Below are positions 25,543 to 33,569 of a DNA stretch of 64,000 bases, piece after piece. Source of the stretch: an uncultured Acetatifactor sp. (GTDB lineage: Bacteria; Bacillota; Clostridia; Lachnospirales; Lachnospiraceae); NCBI GenBank assembly GCA_910578215.1, contig CAJTPH010000012.1:1-64000 (forward strand), given 5' to 3'. The first letter of the stretch is position 1. The number at the start of each line of letters is the position of its first letter. The position numbers were made by a program, and so were the translations under genes. Below the pieces are notes generated by a model. The model saw only the letters and a program-made list of their open reading frames with translations. It had not been told where the DNA came from and did no database searches.

Positions 25543-26316
25543 TCACAGTATTCCCTCCATTGTCAGCCCTGTTGTTTTCGGCGCAATCATCAAGTAAAGC
25601 TTTTCCAGAGACAGATTTTCTTCCCATTCATCTCCCGGAAACCGCATCTTAACATATTCCCGAAATCCCTGCTGCGTTCCAAAGAATTGCTGCTTCCCTT
25701 TTTCTAAATAAAGGATTTTATCCGCAAGGGCTTCAACCTCATCCAGATAGTGAGAAACCATAATAATGGCTACGCCGTTTTCCCTTATATTTTCAAAGCT
25801 GAGCCACATATTCTGTCTTACCTCTGGGTCAAGCCCTGTCGTCAGTTCATCCAGTACCAAAAGCTTTGGCCGTCCCATAAGGGAAAGTATAATAGATAAT
25901 CTTTGCTTTTCACCGCCGGACAGCTTGTGAATCGGGTGTTTTCTTTTTTCATCAAGCCCCATCTGCGTCAGTAATAAATTCCAATCGGCGGGTCTTTCGT
26001 AAAAAGAAGCAAATAATCTGCATTGTTCTTCCACCCTGATTTTTGAGGGATATTCTGCTTCTTGCAGCTGAACCCCCATTCCCTTATATATTTCGCTCCG
26101 GTACAGCCATGGGTCTTTTCCAAAAACACGAATCAAACCGCTGTCCGGTTTTCGTAAGCCCTCTATACACTCCACAGTAGAAGTCTTTCCAGAGCCATTT
26201 TGTCCGATAACAGCCACTATCTCTCCCGGCTTCACGGAAAACGAAACATTTTGAACCGCATGTAGGCTTTTATATGTCAGATTCAGATTTTCCACCTGTA
26301 CGATTGCCTGTGACAT
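25543..26316 (-). CDS. ABC transporter ATP-binding protein
   Basis: 257 aa. Walker A GQNGSGKTS (about 38-46), Q-loop VQLQEAEYP, signature LSGGEKQRLS (about 137), Walker B LLVLDELTTGLDP with D-loop, and switch His in MVSHYLDEVEALADKIL. This is the DRA/ABC-2-associated subfamily (export). A Shine-Dalgarno AGGAGG precedes the ATG. It is the first gene of the exporter pair and diverges from the LytTR gene across a 386-bp region that holds a repeat element. Confidence 0.95.
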   Translation of the reverse strand: MSQAIVQVENLNLTYKSLHAVQNVSFSVKPGEIVAVIGQNGSGKTSTVECIEGLRKPDSGLIRVFGKDPWLYRSEIYKGMGVQLQEAEYPSKIRVEEQCRLFASFYERPADWNLLLTQMGLDEKRKHPIHKLSGGEKQRLSIILSLMGRPKLLVLDELTTGLDPEVRQNMWLSFENIRENGVAIIMVSHYLDEVEALADKILYLEKGKQQFFGTQQGFREYVKMRFPGDEWEENLSLEKLYLMIAPKTTGLTMEGIL

Positions 26317-26465
26317 AATGATTCCTCCTTATTTTCTTGTTATCACTATTTTATTACGGGATCTGAAAACAAACAACAGACGTGGTGGAAGCAGCAGTCT
26401 GCAATGTATGAGCGGTCGAATTCCGTGTATGAAATGCACACATTTGCCGTCTTGTTATGGTATAA

Positions 26466-26680
26466 TGCACTCAAGAATCCAGCCGCTGCGCGTCTGACGC
26501 GCTGTGCGCTTAAAATCTTCTTTGCAGATTTGATTCTTTCGTTACCATATCAGGTGAAATCAAATGCTCACTTTGTTCGCGCTTGATTTCCTGCTGATAT
26601 GGTATAATGTTGACACAGAAGGGCGTTGTGTCAACTTCTGATTCCATATGCGCCGAAGCGCACGGTATTATGGTATAATA
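26466..26680 (+). repeat. 215-bp multi-hairpin repeat carrying extended -10 promoters (copy 1)
   Basis: This copy is near-identical to the inverted copy at 63666-63877. It contains stem TACCATATCAG/CTGATATGGTA (26543-26604), GTTGACACA/TGTGTCAAC (about 26609-26635) and a GCGC-rich hairpin. TGGTATAAT (TGn-TATAAT) occurs at its left boundary, in the middle and at the right end; the last points into the LytTR gene 24 bp further on. No ORF is convincing inside it. The other part of the gap, 26317-26465, shows nothing else I recognise. Confidence 0.85.
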
Positions 26681-26702
26681 CCCTGGGAAGGAGATGTATC
26701 TT

Positions 26703-27152
26703 ATGAAAGTTGAATGCAAAATCAGCACGGATTATACAGAGCCATATGCGGTTCTTCATATAAATAAAATGACAGAAACAATTGCAAGAGCCATTTCTAT
26801 GCTAGAAGAAGAAAATGCAAATTGTCTGACATTAATTGCAGCCAATGACAGAAAAACCTATTTTATCAAGCCAGAGGATATATCGTTAATACGTACAGAA
26901 GGCAGGGAAATTGTTTGTTACGATAAACACAAAAACAGATATATATTAGATAAACCCTTGTACGAATTGGAAAATATGCTTGACACTGGTTTTGTGCGTA
27001 TTTCAAAATCAGCAATTGTCAATATCAATGAAATCAATCATGTAGAAGCAGGTTTCAACGGAACAATGAAGCTGGTAATGAAAAATGACGTCACGGATTA
27101 TATTTCCAGGAGTTTTCGGAAAGGTTTTAAAGAAAGGTTGGGATTAGAATGA
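26703..27152 (+). CDS. LytTR-domain transcriptional regulator
   Basis: 149 aa from the ATG at 26703, with AAGGAG nine bases upstream; the ATG at 26694 overlaps that site. The second half is a LytTR DNA-binding domain (about 45-145): ITLIAANDRKTYFIKPEDIS, IRTEGREIVCYDK, FVRISKSAIVNINEINHVE and FSRSF-like RSFRKGFKERL. There is no receiver domain, so it is the stand-alone type commonly paired with a DUF3021 membrane protein and an ABC exporter. Here both partners are present. The next gene overlaps by 4 bp (ATGA), so the two are translationally coupled. Transcription probably starts in the repeat just upstream. Confidence 0.93.
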   Translation: MKVECKISTDYTEPYAVLHINKMTETIARAISMLEEENANCLTLIAANDRKTYFIKPEDISLIRTEGREIVCYDKHKNRYILDKPLYELENMLDTGFVRISKSAIVNINEINHVEAGFNGTMKLVMKNDVTDYISRSFRKGFKERLGLE

Positions 27153-27613
27153 GGCATACGCTTAAATTAGTAATAAAATATATTTTATCCGGTATTTCTT
27201 TTGGGTGCACATTCTTTGTGGTTATGTGTCTATTTTGTTCTATCTGGGGTGGAGAAGATATATTGATGCAGATATTCAAAGATTTTACAAGACAATCAAT
27301 CGGAGCCATGATTATCGGCGTTGCCTGCGGCAGCACACCTGTCATTTATCAATTTGACCGTCCTTCTTATTTTTTGAAGATACTTATACATTTTTGCGTC
27401 GGAATGGGCGTTTTTTATCCTGTTGCAGTTTATTTAGGGTGGATTCCTTTTTATCCAGACAAGATCATCTATACAATATTGCAATTTTTATTTTCATGTG
27501 GTATTTTTGTTATAATCTGGTCAGGTTTTTATCTATTTAATCGAAATGAAGCCAAAAGAATTAATAAAAGGTTAAAGGAACTTGAACAGGACAACACAGT
27601 GGATAATAGATAA
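27149..27613 (+). CDS. DUF3021 family four-helix membrane protein
   Basis: 154 aa with four membrane segments (about 8-30, 43-62, 73-93, 103-124) and a basic/acidic C-terminal tail (RNEAKRINKRLKELEQD). DUF3021 proteins nearly always accompany a LytTR regulator, as here with a 4-bp overlap. They are thought to control the regulator at the membrane; the mechanism is not known. Confidence 0.88.
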   Translation: MRHTLKLVIKYILSGISFGCTFFVVMCLFCSIWGGEDILMQIFKDFTRQSIGAMIIGVACGSTPVIYQFDRPSYFLKILIHFCVGMGVFYPVAVYLGWIPFYPDKIIYTILQFLFSCGIFVIIWSGFYLFNRNEAKRINKRLKELEQDNTVDNR

Positions 27614-27652
27614 AACAAGAATATCCCATCACATTTCAGGAGGTATATTATT

Positions 27653-28066
27653 TTGCAGATTTACAAAACGCTACAAAGAGCTCTCAGTGAAACGGAAGAA
27701 AAAACGATAGAGCATTTCAGATATTATTACGATAACAGAAAATGCTTTGCGTTAATCAGCGAATACGTGATTGCCGCGCTGTCAAACGAAAATTCTGCCA
27801 GCCTGGAGAAGCTGAAGCAGGAAACATTAGAAAATATTTCCAGTGTGCTGAATACCCCGCCGGATTTCGGCTCCTATGTTATGGACGATAAATTTGGGCT
27901 GGTAAAAATGAATTACGGAATTTATGCGGTCAGCCCCCAAATACTGACCGATGAAGAAATCAAACAGGGGAAGGTAGATTTTGCCACCGCCCTGGACTTG
28001 AGGAGCCTGTGTCTGGAGGCGTGCGAAAAAGGCAATATTATTGCGGTGGTTGATGAGGAGCTTTAA
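27653..28066 (+). CDS. conserved hypothetical protein, 137 aa
   Basis: Starts with TTG, preceded by a perfect AGGAGG nine bases upstream. It has no signal peptide or membrane segment and looks soluble and alpha-rich (RALSETEEKTIEHFRYYYDNRK; ASLEKLKQETLENISSVLN), followed by a beta segment (GSYVMDDKFGLVKMNYGIYAVSP). I do not recognise a family. It could belong with the LytTR operon (40-bp gap) or with the Nudix gene that follows. Confidence 0.75.
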   Translation: MQIYKTLQRALSETEEKTIEHFRYYYDNRKCFALISEYVIAALSNENSASLEKLKQETLENISSVLNTPPDFGSYVMDDKFGLVKMNYGIYAVSPQILTDEEIKQGKVDFATALDLRSLCLEACEKGNIIAVVDEEL

Positions 28067-28127
28067 TTGATGTATGCTATCAAAAATAAAGCATTAAAAA
28101 ATCTGCTTTCCACGAAAGAAGTTAAAA

Positions 28128-28544
28128 ATGAAGCATTTAAATTGTATTGTGGTGTTTGATGCCGCAAAAGACAAAATTTTACTCTGCAAAAGAACGAAAG
28201 ACCCCTACAAGGGGCTTTACAACTTTGTGGGCGGAAAGGTAGAACCCGGAGAATCCTCTGAACGGGCGGCTTACAGAGAGCTTCAGGAGGAGACCGGCAT
28301 CAGCGAAAGAAGCATAGAGCTTTTCCGGCTCATGGATCTGACCTATTATATCGATAACCTTGTTATTGAAATTTATGTAGGCAGGCTGAACCGGGACACG
28401 GAGCTTATAGAGGAAACCAATCCCTTGATATGGATGCCTCTCACGGAAAACTTTGCGGATATGGAGCGCTTTGCAGGCGAACAGGACATGGCTCATATTG
28501 TCAACATAGCGCTGAAGCATCCCCTTTGCAAGCCTGCGGATTAA
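28128..28544 (+). CDS. Nudix hydrolase (MutT-like)
   Basis: 138 aa. Residues about 35-57 hold a complete Nudix box (G-x5-E-x7-RELQEETGI), with all metal-binding Glu residues present. The N-terminus CIVVFDAAKDKILLCKRTKDPYKGLYNFVGG is typical of the NTP-pyrophosphohydrolase subfamily. It may act on oxidised or non-canonical nucleotides; the exact substrate is unknown. The ATG at 28128 is used; upstream spacing is poor in a strong ribosome site (AAAGAAG). Confidence 0.92.
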   Translation: MKHLNCIVVFDAAKDKILLCKRTKDPYKGLYNFVGGKVEPGESSERAAYRELQEETGISERSIELFRLMDLTYYIDNLVIEIYVGRLNRDTELIEETNPLIWMPLTENFADMERFAGEQDMAHIVNIALKHPLCKPAD

Positions 28545-28617
28545 TACTTATTAAAGATTTTGAGAAAATGCTGAAGCATATGTTTATCTGGACAAGAGAT
28601 TTTGAGAAAAAAACGGG

Positions 28618-29379
28618 ATGAATACGAAAAATACAATGCCGGACAGAGAAGCCTTTGAACGGGCAAAGAAAAAAATCATAGGAATCGACAGACAGCGGCC
28701 GGGAATAGGTACTCTGTCTGAAAAAACCGTCCATGCCATATTAAAAAACTATTATGAGCCCGACGAGGACAGACAGGAAATACCCATCTATAATTTTGTT
28801 GCGGACATATATTCCGGGGGCGAAATCATCGAAATACAGACGAGGCAGTTCAATAAGCTGAGAGGCAAGCTGGAAGCCTTTCTGCAGCAGTTCCCGGTCA
28901 CTATCGTCTATCCTGTCCCAAAAGAAAAATGGATTATCTGGATAGACCAGGAGAGCGGCGAGCTCAGCAAAAAACGCAAATCTCCCGCAAAGGGTAGCCC
29001 TTATGACGTGTTCCCGGAGCTTTATAAAATCAAGGCATTCCTTAAAAATCCAAATCTCAGAGTACGGCTGGCCATGATGAACATGGAGGAGTACAAGCTC
29101 TTAAACGGCTGGAGCAGGGACAAAAAAAAGGGCGCAAGCCGATATGACCGTATTCCAACGGAATTGGTGGAGGAGGTGGAGATAAACTGCTCTGAGGATT
29201 ACATGCAGTTTGTACCCTTCGAGTTAAAGGACCGTTTTACCTCCAGGGAATTTGCCAAGGCGGCTCACATTACCGTCAGCCTGGCGCAGACGGTGCTGAA
29301 TATTTTACATTATGTAGGCACGGTGGAAAGAGTGGGTAAGCAGGGTAAGCTGTATCTCTATGAAGCAAAAAATCAATAG
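28618..29379 (+). CDS. conserved hypothetical protein, nuclease-like N-terminus and winged-helix-like C-terminus
   Basis: 253 aa, soluble and basic. Residues about 40-105 read NYYEPDEDRQEIPIYNFVADIYSG.. then EIIEIQTRQFNK and TIVYPVPKEKWIIWI. The Asp, then Glu-x-Gln and a strand-helix pattern recall the PD-(D/E)xK nuclease fold in its ExQ variant (inference only). The C-terminal 65 residues (FTSREFAKAAHITVSLAQTVLNILHYVGTVERVGKQGKLYLYE) look like a winged helix with a beta wing. I do not recognise the family name. A 14-bp direct repeat (AGATTTTGAGAAAA) lies just before the start. The ribosome site is weak, and an ATG seven codons in is an alternative. Confidence 0.85.
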   Translation: MNTKNTMPDREAFERAKKKIIGIDRQRPGIGTLSEKTVHAILKNYYEPDEDRQEIPIYNFVADIYSGGEIIEIQTRQFNKLRGKLEAFLQQFPVTIVYPVPKEKWIIWIDQESGELSKKRKSPAKGSPYDVFPELYKIKAFLKNPNLRVRLAMMNMEEYKLLNGWSRDKKKGASRYDRIPTELVEEVEINCSEDYMQFVPFELKDRFTSREFAKAAHITVSLAQTVLNILHYVGTVERVGKQGKLYLYEAKNQ

Positions 29380-29442
29380 CGGCAAGCAATGTCCGCACTA
29401 TAAAACCGGCTGCTGCCACAGGCTTTAAGCTGCATAACATCA

Positions 29443-29540
29443 GGGGCTGCTGCAAAACTCAGAAAAAGTACAAAGCATGGTTTTACAATCCGTTTGTATA
29501 TGCCATATATTGTACAATAACCTTGTTTTTCAACAGCCCC
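29443..29540. mobile_element. MITE-like element with GGGGCTGYTG terminal inverted repeats
   Basis: The left end GGGGCTGCTGCAAAA and the right end, which reads GGGGCTGTTGAAAAA on the other strand, form imperfect terminal inverted repeats around about 68 bp with no coding capacity. Ends of this type are common on Firmicute insertion sequences. It sits between converging genes and may also serve as their terminator. No transposase is present. Confidence 0.5.
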
Positions 29541-29547
29541 CGTTTTA

Positions 29548-30729
29548 CTACGCTGCCGCCTCTTTATCCTTAGCGTACAGCAGCTTCAAAATAATCGGCG
29601 TACATATACTTGAAATAATAATCAACAAAATAACCGAAGTAAAGTATACAGGAGTCAGAAGCCCAACCGACAATCCCTTCTGCGCTACGATCAGCGCCAC
29701 CTCTCCTCTGGTCATCATTCCCACGCCGATTTTCAGGCTGTCCCTCATACCGAACCTGCACAGCTTTGCCATAAGACCGCAGCCTATAATCTTTGTAGTC
29801 AGCGCCACTATTACGAATCCCAGAGAGAACAGAAGGATCGCGCCATCCACATTATCAATATTCGTCTTTAACCCTATGCTTGCAAAGAAGATGGGGCCGA
29901 ATATCAGGTAAGAGCTGACCTCCATTTTTTCCTCCACATAGTTGGCGTCCCTCATGGAACAAAGGATAATGCCCGCCACATACGCTCCGGTGATATCCGC
30001 AATTCCGAAATATCTTTCGGCGGCATAGGAGAATATGAAACAAATCGCAAGGCTCATAATGGGAATTCTTCTTGTATGCGGATATTTATCATCAAATATC
30101 TTAAATACCTTATATAAGATAAATCCCACAACCAGAGCGGCGGCGAAGAACAAAAACGTATTAAGGACCACCCTGCCCGGATTGGACTCAGGATTCTTAA
30201 AGCCGATCACAAAGGTAAGCACAATAATGCCGATTACGTCGTCAATAATTGCGGCGCTTAGAATGGTGGTTCCTACCTTGCCCTTGAGCTTGCCCATCTC
30301 CTTTAAGGATTCCACCGTGATGCTGACACTTGTGGCAGTCATAATAACTCCCACAAAGACAGCCTGATAAAAGTTCTCAGAGCCCCAGGGAGCCATGCCG
30401 TAAAAGCCCATATAAAGCAGAGCTCCTCCCACCAGCGGGACAAATACTCCGGCACAGGCAATCAAAAAGGCTATGGGACCCGTCTTCATGAGATCCTTTA
30501 AATTCGTCTCCAAGCCGGCGGAAAACATCAAAAGTACCACGCCTACCTCCGCCATTTCAGTTAAAAATTCCGTCTGCTGGACCAGCCCCAATATACTGGG
30601 TCCTATGATAAGCCCGGCGATGATCTCGCCCACTACCTGAGGCGCTTTACACTTTCTGGCCAGAATACCAAATCCCTTGGCAAAAATAATTATGATTGCC
30701 AAATCCTTAAACACACTATACGGTTCCAT
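29548..30729 (-). CDS. CPA2-family cation:proton antiporter
   Basis: 393 aa with about 12-13 membrane segments, the length of a NapA/KefB-like transport core without C-terminal TrkA-N domains. APQVVGEIIAGLIIGPSILGL near the N-terminus and GVVLLMFSAGLETN are family hallmarks. AAIIDDVIGIIVL carries the Asp-Asp pair used in ion binding by electrogenic members. It likely exchanges Na+ or K+ for H+ at the membrane. The ATG is preceded by AGAGGATAAAA. It appears monocistronic, between gyrA and the accessory region. Confidence 0.94.
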   Translation of the reverse strand: MEPYSVFKDLAIIIIFAKGFGILARKCKAPQVVGEIIAGLIIGPSILGLVQQTEFLTEMAEVGVVLLMFSAGLETNLKDLMKTGPIAFLIACAGVFVPLVGGALLYMGFYGMAPWGSENFYQAVFVGVIMTATSVSITVESLKEMGKLKGKVGTTILSAAIIDDVIGIIVLTFVIGFKNPESNPGRVVLNTFLFFAAALVVGFILYKVFKIFDDKYPHTRRIPIMSLAICFIFSYAAERYFGIADITGAYVAGIILCSMRDANYVEEKMEVSSYLIFGPIFFASIGLKTNIDNVDGAILLFSLGFVIVALTTKIIGCGLMAKLCRFGMRDSLKIGVGMMTRGEVALIVAQKGLSVGLLTPVYFTSVILLIIISSICTPIILKLLYAKDKEAAA

Positions 30730-30826
30730 TTTTATCCTCTATTCCTCGTTTCTGCGCCGCTTTTTTACGTTAAGCCTGTTTCTGACGGCGCACAAAAACA
30801 AACCCATAACCCTCTGTTTTGGCATA

Positions 30827-30868
30827 AACAAGACGAGACACATAATACATCATTGTTCTCGCCTTGTT
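30827..30868. terminator. 12-bp imperfect inverted repeat downstream of gyrA
   Basis: AACAAGACGAGA pairs with TCTCGCCTTGTT (one mismatch, or one G-U wobble in the minus-strand transcript) around an 18-nt loop, about 95 bp past the gyrA stop. T-tracts are weak, so I call it a probable terminator or transcript-end hairpin only. Confidence 0.4.
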
Positions 30869-30961
30869 GGTTACATTAAATTACTCTATTCTGTTATTCC
30901 CCGTTCTTAATGCTATGCTCTTATATATTAGCATCCCCGGAGTATTTGTCAAGGATAACCT

Positions 30962-33532
30962 TTAAGTATCCTTCTCCTCGGTATCCTCGAAAAAGACGTC
31001 GCTTTCTTCCATGGTTTCCGGAGAATTCTCCAAAATCTCGTCTATATCGTCGATTTCCCTGTCTCCGTTGGACAGTTTTTCCCTTACCTTGGCAATCTTT
31101 GCCACCCTGACTCCTTCGTCAAGATTCATCATCCTGACTCCTGAGGTGATTCTTCCCAGCGTGGAGATATCCTCCATTCTCAGCTGTATGATAACGCCCT
31201 CCGTGGTAATCATCATAATTTCGTTTTCATCGGTGACAGCCTTAACGCCGATTACGTTACCGGTCTTTTCGGTAATTTTATAGCATTTTACGCCCTTGCC
31301 GCCGCGGTTCTGAACCGTAAATTCATTCAGGTAGGTACGCTTTCCCATGCCGTTTTCGGACACGATCAAAAGGGAATCGCCCTGCTTCTGCAGCTGCATG
31401 CCCACGATTTCATCACCGTCTGAAAGATTCATACCGATAACGCCCATGGTGCTTCTGCCGGTATTTCTCACATCCGTTTCCTTAAACCGGATACACATGC
31501 CCTGCTTTGTCACAAGGAAAATTTCGCTGTCCTTGTCCGTATTCTTAACCTCTATCAATTCGTCGTCATCCCTCAAATTGATTGCGGTAAGACCCTTCTT
31601 GCGCACATTTGAGAAATCCGACAGGGATGTTTTCTTTACAATACCCTTTTTCGTCACCATGAAAAGATTCTTGTTATCCCCGTATTCGTCTATGGGAATC
31701 ATGGCTGTGATCTTCTCGCCCGGGGAGAGCTGCAGCAGATTAACGACCGCCGTACCTCTGGCCGTCCTTCCCGCCTCGGGAATTTCATATGCCTTCAGGC
31801 GGTACACCCGGCCCAGGCTGGTAAAGAAATAAAGGTAATGATGGGTGGTGGTCATAAGCAGATCCTCGATAAAATCATCCTCGATCGTCTGCATACCCTT
31901 GATACCCTTGCCGCCGCGGTTCTGTGCCTTAAAATTATCAACGGTCATGCGCTTTATGTAGCCCAGATTCGTCATGGCAATCACGGTATTTTCCTTGGAA
32001 ATCAGATCCTCCATGGAAATATCAAACTCATCATAGCCTATCTTGCTGCGCCTGTCGTCGCCGTACTTATCGGAAATCTCGTTAATTTCCTTTTTGATAA
32101 CACCCAGAAGAAGCTTTTCGTCCGCAAGAATCGCCTTTAATTCCGCAATACGGGCAAGCAGCTCCTCATGTTCGTTTTCCAGCTTCTCCCTTTCCAGTCC
32201 CGTGAGAGCACGCAGACGCATATCCACGATTGCCTGCGCCTGGACATCGGATAACTCAAACCTTTCTATCAGTCTCTCCTTGGCAATCTGGGCATTCCGG
32301 CTGCTGCGGATAATGGATATGACCTCGTCGATAAAGTCAAGCGCCTTGAGCAGACCCTGTAAAATATGATCTCTCTCCTCCGCCTTGTTCAGATCGTACT
32401 TTGTCCTTCTGGTGACAACCTCCTCCTGGTGCTTCAGATAATAATTCAGCATATCCAGAAGATTCATTACCTTTGGCTCATTATTTACCAAAGCCAGCAT
32501 AATGACACCGAAGGTATCCTGCAGCTGCGTATGTTTATAAAGCTGGTTTAAAATCACATTTGCATTTGCGTCCTTACGAAGCTCGATGACGACCCTGACG
32601 CCCTCCCTGTTGGATTCGTCCCTGATATCGGTGATTCCGTCAACCTTTTTCAGCTTCACAAGCTCCGCAATCTTTATAATCAGGTTTGCCTTATTTACCA
32701 TATAAGGCAGCTCCGTGGCAATGATCTGGCTCTTACCGTTGGGAAGGGTTTCTATATTTGTGACAGCGCGCACCAAAACCTTGCCTCTGCCGGTCCTGTA
32801 CGCCTGCTCGCAGCCCCTTGTGCCCAAAATCAGACCGCCTGTAGGGAAATCCGGCGCTTTTACCACCTGCAGAATTTCCTCAATAGAGGTGTTCCTTTCC
32901 TCGTTTACCTTATTGTCGATGATCTTGTTGACTGCCGCCACTATTTCCCTGAGATTGTGGGGAGGAATATTGGTGGCCATGCCCACCGCAATACCAGTGG
33001 TGCCGTTTACAAGAAGGTTCGGATAACGGCTGGGTAGAACCGCCGGCTCTCTCTCCGTATCGTCAAAGTTGGGTACAAAGTCCACCGTATCCTTGTTGAT
33101 ATCCGCAAGCAGCTCCATGGATACCTTGGAGAGGCGCGCCTCCGTGTACCTCATTGCCGCGGCGCCGTCCCCGTCCATGGAACCATAGTTTCCGTGACCG
33201 TCCACAAGAGGGTAGCGCATATTCCAATCCTGCGCCATATTTACCAGGGCGCCGTAAATGGAGCTGTCTCCGTGGGGGTGATATTTACCCATGGTATCAC
33301 CGACAATACGGGCGCTTTTACGGTGAGGCTTATCGGGACCGTTGCCAAGCTCTATCATGGAGTAAAGTACACGACGCTGCACCGGCTTCAAACCGTCCCT
33401 TACATCGGGAAGGGCACGCGCCGCTATGACGCTCATAGCATAGTCGATATAAAAGGTTTCCATCCTCTCCTTTAAATCGACCTCCTGAATCTTGTCTATT
33501 TCCGGAGCCTTGTCAAAAATATCGTCGTTCAT
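30962..33532 (-). CDS. gyrA: DNA gyrase subunit A
   Basis: 856 aa. GyrA is the breakage-reunion subunit that introduces negative supercoils together with GyrB. N-terminal winged helix with HPHGDSSIYGALVNMAQ and the catalytic Tyr in AAAMRYTEARLSK. The coiled-coil arm and a C-terminal six-bladed pinwheel follow, with the GyrA-box in QNRGGKGIKG (about 535) and a related repeat QNRGGKGVKC. A short acidic tail ends the protein. The residue matching E. coli Asp87 is Gly, which may be lineage-normal. Ribosome site AGAGGAAAG before the ATG. It lies 37 bp downstream of gyrB, in the usual recF-gyrB-gyrA order running away from oriC. Confidence 0.98.
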   Translation of the reverse strand: MNDDIFDKAPEIDKIQEVDLKERMETFYIDYAMSVIAARALPDVRDGLKPVQRRVLYSMIELGNGPDKPHRKSARIVGDTMGKYHPHGDSSIYGALVNMAQDWNMRYPLVDGHGNYGSMDGDGAAAMRYTEARLSKVSMELLADINKDTVDFVPNFDDTEREPAVLPSRYPNLLVNGTTGIAVGMATNIPPHNLREIVAAVNKIIDNKVNEERNTSIEEILQVVKAPDFPTGGLILGTRGCEQAYRTGRGKVLVRAVTNIETLPNGKSQIIATELPYMVNKANLIIKIAELVKLKKVDGITDIRDESNREGVRVVIELRKDANANVILNQLYKHTQLQDTFGVIMLALVNNEPKVMNLLDMLNYYLKHQEEVVTRRTKYDLNKAEERDHILQGLLKALDFIDEVISIIRSSRNAQIAKERLIERFELSDVQAQAIVDMRLRALTGLEREKLENEHEELLARIAELKAILADEKLLLGVIKKEINEISDKYGDDRRSKIGYDEFDISMEDLISKENTVIAMTNLGYIKRMTVDNFKAQNRGGKGIKGMQTIEDDFIEDLLMTTTHHYLYFFTSLGRVYRLKAYEIPEAGRTARGTAVVNLLQLSPGEKITAMIPIDEYGDNKNLFMVTKKGIVKKTSLSDFSNVRKKGLTAINLRDDDELIEVKNTDKDSEIFLVTKQGMCIRFKETDVRNTGRSTMGVIGMNLSDGDEIVGMQLQKQGDSLLIVSENGMGKRTYLNEFTVQNRGGKGVKCYKITEKTGNVIGVKAVTDENEIMMITTEGVIIQLRMEDISTLGRITSGVRMMNLDEGVRVAKIAKVREKLSNGDREIDDIDEILENSPETMEESDVFFEDTEEKDT

Positions 33533-33569
33533 CTTTCCTCTTTCCGCCTTAAAGGGCTTACATTAAAAC

